A stretch of 64,000 nt of DNA, from NCBI RefSeq assembly GCF_964204645.1, contig NC_134026.1:29282650-29346649 (forward strand). Reading direction: 5' to 3'. Position numbers and translations under genes: made by a program. Origin of the DNA: Tubulanus polymorphus (lineage: Eukaryota; Nemertea; Palaeonemertea; Tubulaniformes; Tubulanidae). Below are positions 13,658 through 25,846 of the stretch, one piece after another. Position 1 is the stretch's first letter. Each line of letters begins with the position of its first letter. Under the pieces are notes generated by a model, which was not told the DNA's origin, ran no database searches, and saw nothing but the letters and a program-made list of their open reading frames with translations.

Positions 13658-14081
13658 TGATATATAGACACTGTATAAAAAAAAAAAATTATTGCCGTAA
13701 TAAATGATTACTAGGATGGGTAGGATAATAATCAATGAACAATAAGGAACTATCTTGCACCGATGATTTTCCATTGTATTTCTTCTTCTCCCACCAATTA
13801 TCGAATGGACAAAGGATGTATATATATATATATATATATTTGTATATGAATATACATGAATGCATGTACCTTGATGGAATATATGAGGGGGTAGAGTTGC
13901 AGCATTCATTTGATCTGGAGCTGCTATTCTCCAGGCTGTTACAAACATAAAACACAACACGCGTAAAATAAATATAAAATATACATTCTATCAGATCGTG
14001 AATTATAGATATCGAATATTTTATACAAAACTGTTGACTGTTGAAAGCAAAGACTATTCACTGGTTGTGTATGATGCTTAC

Positions 14082-16520
14082 TTTTGTACTGATCAGGGTG
14101 CTCGGTTGTAGTGGTTCTCATTATGTCCAGCAGGTGACTCTCTAAAGCGGGAAATCGCATCGTATCGCCGTATGTGGTGCCACCCCCACGTTCCTAAAAA
14201 ATACATCAAACGAAAAACCATCATAACTGACATACTGGTCGAATTATTCGCAGTAAGTTCAGTTGCAGAAGATCCAGGGTATCTCGCATTCCTCAGGTGG
14301 TAAACTGGATAAAATCTAAATGCCGTCCTGAGGATTGGCAGAAAAAAATTAAATAATGATTTAAGTTGAGTTGGACTCACTTTCATGAAAATGTCAAATT
14401 CATAGATTTTTAGTTTATTTGTTATAGTCATTTCGAGGACAACAATTCACACTTAGCCGTTTTAAATGGAAACTTTTTTTTATGAAACTGCACCCAGAAG
14501 TCTAAGACATATCTGAATAGATGCAGAACTTTGTTCCGATTGATCAACTGAATTCAAACAATAAGAATGGACGGTGCATGCATATATACATACTAATCAA
14601 GTGGTAACAGACATATTGAGGACTGATTGAAATTGGGACAGTATTGTACTTTAAACTGCACAGACCTATATATATATATATATACACATCGGCACTTGTA
14701 TTCATTTATTCCCAGGACTCAGTACGTGTATATATATACCTAATTGACTATAACCCTTGTGCTGAATACCAACAGAAACAAATTCATTTGTTTCCATTAC
14801 AACATTCAGTACTTGAAACATTCCACTTTTACCATCAAACGAATAGATAGATCTGCATCTTATGAAAATGTCCCGATTTGTTAGTTGGTTGTATGTATGA
14901 TGTAGCCAGGAATATTTACTGGATGTAATGAATGTAATAGGCTACACACTTCTGGATCAATAACGCGTTATATCTAACGGCATTATGATTCATGTACCTT
15001 TCAACTAATTACAATTTTATCCTAGGACCTGCTGTCAGTATCAATGAAATGAACATTCATGAATAAATATGACAAGTAACGTGTTATAGTTAATTATATG
15101 CATTCATTGCGATCAGAGGCGAAACATTTCACACCGTTATAACAACCATCATCTCAACTACAGAACGTTCTATAAAACATGGCTGCCTCCTTAATCCTCT
15201 ATGACATCATCGAATTGCCTTTTTGGGATTTGATCAATACTGAACCCAATCATTGGCCGATAATACAATGACGTCATAAGTAGACTCAGTGGATGGCCAT
15301 CTTTGCTGCAAGGGTCTAAAATAACACTACATATTACACATATTTGACGTTTTTAAATTCAAAAACTAATGAAATCAGGGCCAATTGCTCAAAAGATGCT
15401 TGCTGATAACCGCATAATCAAAAAATACCATCAACTGTTAAGCTGTAAGCAACGTTTCAGTAACTGACCCCCTGATTATTGATATTACCTGTTGAGGGAA
15501 GTTTAACATAGGGTTTTCTCTGTTGTGCTGATCGTCAGCCGCCGTTAAATCAAATGGTTTCGTTCCGATCGCCGTTTGTTGCATCTGTCCGGGAAATGAA
15601 GTGCTCCTACGGAATTTGGACGGCGATATAACAACTGACGAGGGTCCCATGTTTTTCTTCTGTTGTTGGAGTTGCGCGCCGATCGGGTTCATATTCGGAA
15701 CCGATCTCCTCTGTTGTTGCATGCTACCCCACGGTGACATTTGTTGACTTTGCGGCCCGGTCCACGTAGCGGATTGCTGTGGTGCGCTACTCCAAGTTGG
15801 ATACGTTTTCGAACTGTTATAAAACAAATTTGACTGTTGTTGCCTCTGAGGCATATTTGGAGGAAAGCCTGCTGTGTGTTGTCCGGTTATAGCGCGTCTC
15901 TGTGGAGCCTGCTGCTGAGGTGCATTCACTGCTCCGATTTGAGGACCGGCCATATTAGCGTTGAACAACGCGTTGTGAGTTGGAGGAAAATTCTGAAATG
16001 TCACTCCATTCATGGCAGCTGGAAAACCCTGAATAAACGTATCATCCGCAGTTGCCGTCGACCAGAAACTCGGCGCTGCGATTGAATTCAACATCGTGTT
16101 ATTTGGTTCAGCCGATAAACCCAGTTGTAACGGTGATGTAACGGCATCAATTTTACGATCGTCTGGAACATACTCGTCGTTTTGGCTCACCGACTTTCTG
16201 ATCAACAAATCCTCCGAATTTTGTTCCGGGTGAGCGTCGCCGTTCGGGGATTGCTGCGCCGCCGGTTGCCCTTGCTGCTGAGGCTGCGGCGACCCCTGCT
16301 TTTTCATCGGCATAGCGGACGCGAGGGTTTCATCTTGCATTGTACTGGTAGTACTGGTGTTGATGATGTTAGTACTGCCGCTGCTGCTGATGCTGCTGCT
16401 GCTGTGATGATTTGACAAAATATCTGGTGCGAATAACGACTGGTTGTTCGTTAGTTGGTTGAAATCGACCGGCGAAAGTGCTCTCACGTTAGAGTTCAAT
16501 CCCAAACCGTAATCCCCCAT
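14082..16520 (-). CDS. CPEB: CPEB2/3/4-type cytoplasmic polyadenylation element-binding protein, N-terminal exons (partial)
   Basis: CPEB proteins bind U-rich elements in mRNA 3' UTRs and switch translation through polyadenylation, for example in oocytes and synapses. Seen: exon 1 (16520 to 15489, 344 codons, donor CAACAG|GTAATA) begins MGDYGLG, as vertebrate CPEB4 does, and is rich in Gln, Ser and Asn with short QQQ runs. It carries QNFPP and an ISPSKFRRSTSFPGQ block like the regulatory linker of the family. Exon 2 (14193 to 14082, joined in phase 0) encodes the conserved LESHLLDIMR segment (CPEB4: LESSLIDIMR) and ends in phase 1. The two RRMs and the ZZ zinc-binding region are not found in the window, so the gene continues to the left across an intron of possibly more than 14 kb. 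Orthology to the CPEB2-4/Orb2 branch rather than CPEB1 rests on MGDYG and the LES block. Confidence 0.85.
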
Positions 16521-18713
16521 CAGTTTAGCGTGTATATGTCCCTAGTTGTTGTTTAGCTGTTAGTGTTTTAGGGACGATGTTGATGTGCGCCACGTCCTCC
16601 TCTAATCAGCTGCGATACACAAGTGATATCACTTCCTCTCTCGCACCAGTTTCTATATACCCACTATACCGGAAGTATGAGGTGTTTCTAACATATGTTC
16701 ATCGATTAAACATTCTAAAAACCTCCCTGAGTTTATATATCAATATGTATTCATTAAATATTAATAGAAACAATAGATTTTTGTCTTATGTGAGTATTTT
16801 AAAGAAGAACCAGATATATCATTAGGGTATCTCGAAACAGCAATGTTTTAACCGTAAATTCAGCGCTAGATGGCGATACCTTACGGTATATCACAGTTCA
16901 TTCATAAAATTAATTAACCGGCGGTGAATGGACCCGATCCGGCAATATTGATGATGTTATATAGTCTTTGTTCTGATTGGTGAAATTGCTAACGAAACAG
17001 AAAATCTGTAAAACACTCTAAGTTAAGAAAAACAACAAAGCCAGACAATGATTTTGTATACGAAAAACATACTTTAGATCGGGCTTTTGATTGGGGCTCA
17101 TAAATAATTGAAATATGTGTTCTCCCACCTTTCTGTTCGCTGCGTGAATATTAATGTAATATTCACAATAGACCCCCTTCAGCCCGTTGTCTGAGACCCA
17201 GCTGTTAGAACGTCATTAACAGCGCATGCTGGTAGCGTCACCCCCCTTTGTCTCGTTTTCGCGACCAACATCCGCATATGTGTCTAATACGCGAATCCGT
17301 TAATTAACGGTTGCAGCCAAAATTGCGGTTGATTACCGTAAGCGCGATCCCTCCTCCCTATAGGTTCGGCTTTATTGGGTCAGATGAGCAGAACACTCAC
17401 TGCTGGTGCCTTACGCGTGTGCACATTATATTACACAATGTTAATTAATTCATGCACGTGTCCTTCATGCTTTCTTTTCAATGGTATCAGATAACAGATT
17501 CCAATAGAAAATCCATTGTCCTCTTGAAAGATTCCTATATGAGAGATCAATGACACAAACACAATTAAAAAGAAATTTAACTCGGGCATATACCGGTATC
17601 TAAATATATTGTATTACCCTTAGTTGATATAGTGTATAAACTTTCTTCGAAGTGTATGTAACTTTTATAAAATAAATAATCTGTATACCAATTTATAAAA
17701 TAAACAAGCTATAAAAATAAAGATATTATGCATGCAGTTCTTGTGCTTTTTTCAAAGCAAACAGTGTCACTATTTCATCACACAATTTGTTTAAAACATT
17801 AGTTAACAGTGTAAATAAATATAAAATATAAGGCTAAACAAATTAATACCATGTTTCTCCTTTCTGCTAAACTTAAAAGTTGGCAACCTATCTACCATGT
17901 AGACTTTCTTTTACATCATGATCAAGCTAACAATAACAGACCTGGCAGAGAAATGAACTGATTACAAATTTCATGCGGTTTACAAAATGACCCGCCCAAT
18001 AAGGAGAAACAGGGTATCATTTTTTAGCCTAAAATATATAGATACAAATATTTGTAAAAGTAAACTACAGGAGATTGCCTCTATAAACGATCCTCGAGTA
18101 AATATACCTTTCATTTGGAGATTTAAACTTGAACCAATTAACATCTCTTCAATTATATTAATCGTTCTTCTTTTAAAAAAGAGATCTTTCAGTCGTATCT
18201 CATCTCCATGTATGTACGTAGCAATCATTCCCTAAGATAATGATTGCTACAATTGCAGAATATTTCTTTAGAAATTTATTCTATCATCATTTTTTGTCAG
18301 CATATTTATATTCACACATCATAACTCCAAATTCTCAATCATTGTTGTTAAGGACAAACTTTTTGTTTTCCTTAGTTTCAATTTTTTCTAAGGGTGCCAG
18401 CAATGCAGTGTTTGGGAATTGCTGTGCCAATATAGTATCATGTACCTATGTGTACATAAATATGTTTATTTCATTCTAACTATACAAATCAAGTTTTTTG
18501 CATTCCATTGAGAACATTGGTGGTGTATTTTGAGACATCTTTTGAGGCAGAATTTTGAGACATTATACAGTGATGTATCATTATACAGTTCTGTATATGT
18601 TTGACAAATTATCGCATTTAGCTTCATTTTAGGAGTAGAACACAGAATCTACAACAGGTGTTAAGTACCATAATCAATTCTCACCAGCTGATCAATAGAA
18701 TTATCTCATAGAA
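16521..18713. other. CPEB 5' flank and NWD1 3' region
   Basis: The right end of CPEB and the end of NWD1 are about 2.2 kb apart, both on the minus strand. The part next to 16520 is the presumed CPEB 5' UTR and promoter; a perfect 14-bp palindrome CCGTTAATTAACGG lies at about 17298-17311. A 12-bp-stem hairpin sits at 18218-18250. The likely NWD1 polyadenylation signal (AATAAA on minus) is at 18465-18470, about 245 bp past its stop. No further gene is recognised; the frames near 17980-18235 are low-complexity. Confidence 0.5.
18218..18250. repeat. Inverted repeat, 12-bp perfect stem
   Basis: GTAGCAATCATT (18218-18229) and AATGATTGCTAC (18239-18250) are perfect inverted repeats with a 9-nt loop. 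The hairpin lies about 215 bp beyond the putative NWD1 polyadenylation signal. Its function is unknown. Confidence 0.8.
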
Positions 18714-21700
18714 TTATGATACGATACATGTTTTTGTACGAACCAACTGTGCTTGAGTATTTTCACGAATATTTCTCAAACCGGAGAATGCCAATGCAAC
18801 GGCGCGTGTGTCATTATTCGGCCAATTTTTAACCATTTCGCCAACAATCGCCCGATCAAGCGTCGGGTTTGGTTTTATGATTCCGACGAATGTAGCACCA
18901 TCTGGTGGATAAATAATGGTACTACCATCGTCAGTCGCCGCTATATGTTTGACGGCGCAATGAGAACGATAGTGGCCGAGTGATCGACCACGTTTCAAAT
19001 CCCACAAAATTATAGCTTTATCATCAGAAGCCGATACGAGCACATTACCATCAGCTACAACCAGTAACGAATTCACCATTCCTTCGTGACGTTTATACGT
19101 ATACAGGAGACATTCAGACTTCAAACACCAAACACTGATCCTACGAAATCCACCAGTGATCACTCTACGACTGTCTTTTGAGAAGACGAAACATTTCACA
19201 GTTGAATTCAAAATAATGTGCATTTTGTATTTTCGTTTCGCTAGATCAAGAATACGGAGTGAACCATCTGAACTGCTCGCCCCGGCGTAACGATCATTTG
19301 AAGACAGCATTAATCCGGTACATTTTTCCATCTTGGAATCGCCATCTCTTGGCCAAACATCCCCTGTTTCTAAATCGAATGCGACCGGAAAATGACACAC
19401 AGTAGAAATGATCTGCAATAGTAAAATATTACTCATATATTTACATGCTCCAAATACATTGACATATGTGCCACAATCATGAGGAGACGATTTCGGCCTG
19501 GTCTGATGTTTTGGTTAGCGCGGGTCAAAAATGCTATGGAATCAGGAATTTTGTTGGTACCTGAGTTCCCACTGTGTTTATCGCCAGCTTATCAAATCCA
19601 AACAAACCACCGACATTCATCATATGTTGAGCTTCAAATAAGAAGGCAATATTCAAGCAATATTAAAGGGATAGATGAAATGTTCAGGTAATACAAGGAT
19701 ATGTTTCTTACGTCCTCCTTCAGCATCCAGTTTGAAGACATGACACACTGAAAACATTTCAGGTATACCAGCAGCAAGGATATTGTTTGACTCAACTAGA
19801 CAAGATACGCTCAATTCAGGTTCCAATTTACTCCAAAATAATCCTGAAATCAAAAAATATATTTGAACTATCGGTAGAAGAAAATTGATGAATCAATTCA
19901 GAATAACGAATCTTACCATCTGGTATTTCCCAAATCTTTATTCCTGTAGTTGTTGCAACAATGCACTTTTCCATATCTTTAGTTACAATCATGGCTGGGA
20001 TAGGGCTTGAATCAATGAGCTCGCGATAGACAATTTCTCCAGAATGAATGTTTAGATACAGCAACCAACCTTCAATTGTAGTAACAATTGCAACACCAGA
20101 TTCTCTATAAATAGCAAACAAAACATCAAACATTTATGGCACAGCCAGAATATCTCAAACACAATTACTATCAACTTACTTTACAATTTCCATAGCTGTA
20201 ATATCTTTCTTGACTGGTTCATTTGGATTGTCACCACTTTCCAGTTGGTTGTATTTTTGAAGTAAATCGTCGCACTCACCAATGATGAGATCTAAACTCC
20301 AAACTTTTACTGTATTATCCTCAGAAGCAGAAAACATCTGATTTCCGGTAATAATCAGTTGAAATATGATACCAGTGTGATTGTTTAGCTGATGAATCTG
20401 TAATGCTGATTCCTGTGGGTTTTCAATTGTTCCAACATACCATATCTGAATGCCATACCCTGAACTTGAAAGAACATATTTATCTTCAGAGCCACAGAAT
20501 GCCAAACACCTATACGGACCTTTCCCTTTACAAATTGATTGAATAGTTCCACTAGTCGTTGACCAAATATAGATGAATTTTTCATCTCGGCCTTCAATTG
20601 CTGTCCTTTCAGCGGTTGCTGCGGCAACGAGGTTCTTGGATTGGTTTAAAACTATCAGATCCATAGTGAACTCATTTTCGGACAATATCGTCGTCACCTT
20701 TTCCCCAGTTATGTAGTTGTAGATGTACATATTGTGACTGTCACCGAATTCAATTCCACGGCTAAGAAACTTGTCATCAGGAAGCGTATAAAGATGAGGA
20801 GTCTTTTCCTGGTAACTCTGAAAACAGCTTTCGGCTGGTATAACCTTCATACATTTTTGTTCGGATACTGACCAAATTTCGTAAGTCTCCCAGGTTGCCG
20901 TTATGATGTAAGCATCGTCTAATGAGAATTTCAAACACAGGAAAGATTTGCCCTTATTCGAAGGAGCCATGTTAAAAATCGCTTCATCCGATTTCATATC
21001 TATGACTGAACAGATCACACCTTGTTCATCAGCAGCTAAAATAAGTATAAATATATACAGTATATAATTGTCATTAAACACAGGTTATGAATCATATCTA
21101 GAAATAGATAGTAACATTACTGACCTGAATCAATCGGGAGGTTGACAGAAACGGCAGCCATGAATCTTAAAGAATGTGAATAAGCTGCTATCTTTGTTTT
21201 CTCTGGTAGAGATGTCAATGCAGGTGATATATCAGGGTTGAATAACACGATTTCTATGCTGGGTTGAAACTGATCAAATTTTTCATAGATTTTCAATTCC
21301 AGAAACTGATCACCAACACATTGGATAGATTTCACTTTAGAATACATCGGTCTAGCTTTAACACTGGCTGCAACATCCATTAGATCGAAGGCTTTAATGG
21401 CATCACATTGAGGTTCAGTATTGCGCTCAATGGAATACATATATCTTTGACTGTTGTCAATTGAGATGCAAGAATCTGAAATATATCCAGGGTTTATTAA
21501 CATTAAATACGTATTCACTGATAGAATGTATTTATATCGATCATCTTACCTCCAACAATTTCAGGGACATGCATATCAACATTCAAAGAATGGAGTAGAA
21601 TAGGACGAGGCTTTGGTGGTATACAAACTGCTTGTGGAATTAGCAAGGCATCAGATGTCTCTTCACACCAACTAACAGCCTGTTTAACTAACTCCTCAAC

Positions 21701-24700
21701 ACGCTTCAGACCGGAATATCGAGGGCCAAGTTGTCCTATTATCTATAAAACAGAGATAAAGGTCTAGAAAAGAATCCCTAATCAGATTATTGAAATAAAA
21801 TATAATACTGTTAATACCTGAACAGGCAACAAAGCAACATCATGTTTGATATTGGTTTGTGCAACTTGTAACACGTGATAAATAAACTGACATTCTTCGG
21901 AACATTCTGTTACTATTTCACTCTTCTGTATCACATCAAGAACCATCTCAAAATCCATTAACACATTCTGTATAGAGAATGCCTTCGCTTTCGTAAAAAT
22001 CCAATCAAATTGACAGATTTTTTCTGTAAATTCTTCAAATTGATGGCTATAGATCAGATGGAATGGTAATTCATTGAGCATTCGTTCATTGTAGATGTTT
22101 TTACCGAATTCGAGAACTTGTTCGGGCACATTACGATAAACATCTGTGTATGAACGTTTCTGAATTCTAATCAGTTCCAAACTCTTCGCTTGTGAGCTCC
22201 ATTTTCCGCTGAAGTATTCAGCTAAACGACGATGTAGTAATTCTTTATCATTCGCAATCACGTAACGTTCAGTTGCCAGTTCGTAGAATTCAGGATGAAT
22301 CCAGGCCATTACGCGGCGATTATCAATCAGTTTCTCAGTCATATATCTATGCAAGTCATACTTCAGGCGTTTCCACGTCAATGTCGGAATTCTTATGATT
22401 TTTGCATCCCTAGGAGGAGCGTGATGAAGATAAATTTCCTGTAAAACCTCATCATCCAGAGACAGTAAATCTTCCATTTCCATATCAGTCAATCCATGTT
22501 TTGAGGCGCTCAGGTATCCTGAATAAATAAAAAAAGACACAGTTGAGTATTTATAATTTCACCTGATTGAACTGAAATGGACATGTAAACTTACCGAGTG
22601 TTCGTTGAATCAATGCGTATCCATACTCCCGTTCTAGATCATTAAACAGTTTCAGTATAGACATTTTAACACTGTGAGCTAGAAACGCGTAAGAATCTGC
22701 TGTGTACGAATGCCACTTTAAAGACTGATCAAACGACATCTTCAGGAATAACGGATTTGGACAATTAGCAAACGCATCTTTTATGACGTCCTTTTGTTTC
22801 TTGGTAAGAGCATGTTTTTCTTCAGTGCACCAGGTTTCTAAGAGATCAGCTGCGGTCTGTGCATCAAATTTTTGCATTTCAATACATTGTGATTGCAATA
22901 ATAATTTCAAGCGCAAGTTTTCCAGACACCTATTTGTAGTTGAATTGGTTGTCAGAATCAGATGGACGTGTTCTGGTAATAAAAGTGGCAACCAAGTCAT
23001 AGAGTGAGCAGAATTAGATTGTTCGAGTTGATCAATAGCATCGATTCCGATCACTAGAGGGCGTTCTGCTATTGCTACAGTACGCAAAAGTGTATCGAAG
23101 TAGACAACTAGAAAGCTGAAATCATCCGTCGAATCGAATTGTGGATCGGGAATGCTGTAGACTTGCCGAATCTGTTTGCATAAATCGATCAGTAGATCGC
23201 GAATATTAGTTCTAACAGATCTTCCGAGGAAACGAACAACTTGAACTGAGTTGGGAAACCACATTCTGCTACGTTTTAAAACCTCAGCAAACAGAGATGT
23301 CTTTCCACAGCCCGATTCGCCATGGATCACAATCGGCAGGTGATGTCTTTCCAAATGAGATGAATCTATGTTTTGCCATTTGCCCTTCAGATAATCAGTT
23401 ACTTTTTCATCATTCTCTTTAAGCACTGTCACATGCTTCATTAGATTTGATTCAACTCTATTTTCATCAAGAATCGAACCAGAAAATGCTGATTTGAAAA
23501 GCTCTGGAAAATTGCTTTCAGATATTTTTGTTCTGCTTGTTATATTCTTAAAATCAAATTTGTCTGTTTGAGCATCTTTGTTATTATTGCTGTCATGAAT
23601 TCCATAATCATCATCATCATTCTTACTACATTCATCATCTGCTTCATCATCTTCATCACTATCAATTCTATCTGAATCTGAAATAACCATCGTAAAAGTA
23701 AAACAGGCCGAAGCAGAGAAAAGACATGATCAGTTATGATGTACTTACTAGTTATTTCGCTTATTTCAGATTCAGCAACTTTAGCAGTTGAATTTTGAAA
23801 TTTTGACCTCAAAACTTCCTTTACATCTGTTTCACTGAATTGATCATAGACTATTGACATGAGATTTTTCATTTCATTGATTACATTCTCACATCCTTGG
23901 AATCCTTTACAATAATCGTCACAAATCATAGAATGATCTTCACCTAGTCTTTGATGAACAGGAACAAATGATGATGCTTTAAACGATTCATCGATCAACT
24001 TTTTCACATCTTCAATAAAGGCGGCACACATTTTCGAGAGGTATTCCAAATGCTTATTAACATCAAGTCCACCTTTTGTCCAGTTCACTTCAAATTTTTT
24101 GATTTCTTCACCCAATTTCCCTGGTACTTTCTCATCCCGAAGTCTTTTCAGATGAACTTGTGCTTCAATATCCTGTTGAAATAACTTTATGTCTGTAAAA
24201 TTACCTGAAATGATAATTCAAGAAACATACATGAAATTATATACTGTTCCTTAAATATAATAATCTAATCAAATACATTCATCTGTATTGTATTACCAGT
24301 ACCTGCTTTACTGTCTTTTACTTTGATGACGTTAAACCTTCTGACAAAACATAAAGTTCTGGCATTGTCAGCTTCAACATCCAGAATTCCTTCAGTAATC
24401 TCTGCTTCTGTGACTGAAAACAAATGTTTTAAAGTAGAAAGTTCATCCCGGTATTGAAATCAATACATATGGTTAGATTGTTTTGGTAAAACCAGTTGAA
24501 TGCTTGATACCTACCAGTTCTAATATAATGTGTCATATCATCATCAGTTATGAGTTTATCTTTGAGAGCTTTTTCAAAGGATTCAACTAGTAGTTCGTGT
24601 AGCAGTAGATATTCTTGACACCATTCTTCTCTATCCTAGGGATATCAAAATCAACAAAATGAAGATCAATCAAACCGGAAAAACCGTTAGCATTTGACTA

Positions 24701-25846
24701 AAATTAGCCAATTAAACCAATGCTACCTTTTTGGCACTATCCTCATTTTCTGGATCTTTATTATTGTAGAAGGGAAACTTCCTAGTAATTGGTTGTAAGA
24801 CAAAAGAATGAGGAATCACATTTTCGTCCAAGCAATACCAATCATCTAGCAGTTTAACTTCTTTTCCAGTTTTTGCACAGGACAGATGGATATGTTTGAA
24901 AACTGCGGCTTCAATTTTTGATGGAATGGGAACAAAACCATATTTGTCCCCGAGAAAGGAAATGAAATACGGGCCATGAGACATCCGCTTGCAATCTTGA
25001 ATTTCTTTATGATAAATCTTTAAGATGTCATCGTCAGCTTCAAACGCATCATCAAACATTCCATTCTTCATATCAACAACCTATGATAAAAAATTGTCAT
25101 TTAACGTTTCAATAATGTTCTTTTGTATTTTGTGTTTTTTGTTTTAACAATGACGAATGGAGTTAGAGTAAGCTGCCTTTAGTTAGGGCTTCAGAGATCT
25201 GCAAATCAGGCTCTCTCACCTGAAATTCTAAGCCCTTTCCTGTGCAATATTTTCGCAATTCAGGATATGCATGTTGCATCAAATATCCTCTTTCTAGTAT
25301 CATATCTGAAATGTATGGATATTATGAATACATAGTACAATGAATCAAACATAAATCTGAGCTAAGCTGTTCATGTTTCTAAAAGTTTTTAAAAATATCA
25401 TTTTGAATTTTTAAATTTTCTATTTTTCCCTAAAATGACTTGTTTGGTGGGAAAAGCGCCATGGACTTATTCCTGGCAAAGGGCTTGCATGATAATCTTT
25501 AAATAGAGAAGGATACTACTGCAATGGATTGCCCAGTCAATAAAAAGAAGTTATCAAACTGATACTCTAGGCCACTATCTAAGTTTTACTTGACAAAGTT
25601 CTAATTTCAGGCTGACCCTTTAATTATCTAACTTTTAGAAGTTGGCCCAACATTGGAAATTTGAAAGTTGTTTACTCCAATAACTCTCTAGAAATAAATA
25701 AAATATTGAATTTATTTTTTGCACTAATTGAATTAACAACTAACACCCCACACGTATTATTCAAAGGTTGTCATGCTTCATCAATCAAACATTGTCTGAC
25801 CTGACAGATTTGCCGATATGAACAATTTAACTGTTTTGAGCTCCAT
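18714..25846 (-). CDS. NWD1: NACHT and WD40-repeat protein, NWD1-like
   Basis: STAND-class NTPase: N-terminal DUF4062-like region, central NACHT-type NTPase, C-terminal WD40 repeats; human NWD1 modulates steroid-receptor signalling. Fifteen exons join in frame to 1,815 codons plus stop: 25846-25801, 25305-25220, 25080-24727, 24635-24515, 24413-24303, 24204-23749, 23677-22595, 22518-21818, 21742-21550, 21475-21125, 21035-20180, 20104-19917, 19843-19712, 19631-19561 and 19412-18714. Seen: the start MELKTVKLFISANLSD with AERNxL-like ILERGYL across the first junction; Walker A GESGCGKTS (about residue 510) and Walker B-like LVIGIDAIDQ (about 585); an acidic D/E-rich stretch before the P-loop; a winged-helix-like segment; then repeats such as ASEDNTVKVWSLD and SASDDKAIILWDLK. 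The 71-nt exon 19631-19561 is inferred because it alone restores the frame. The NWD1 assignment rests on domain order and the KRMSHGPYFISFLGDKYG block. Confidence 0.88.

Noticed and set aside
15837-16415. Plus-strand open frames within CPEB exon 1
   Set aside because: Shadows of the minus-strand CPEB coding sequence.
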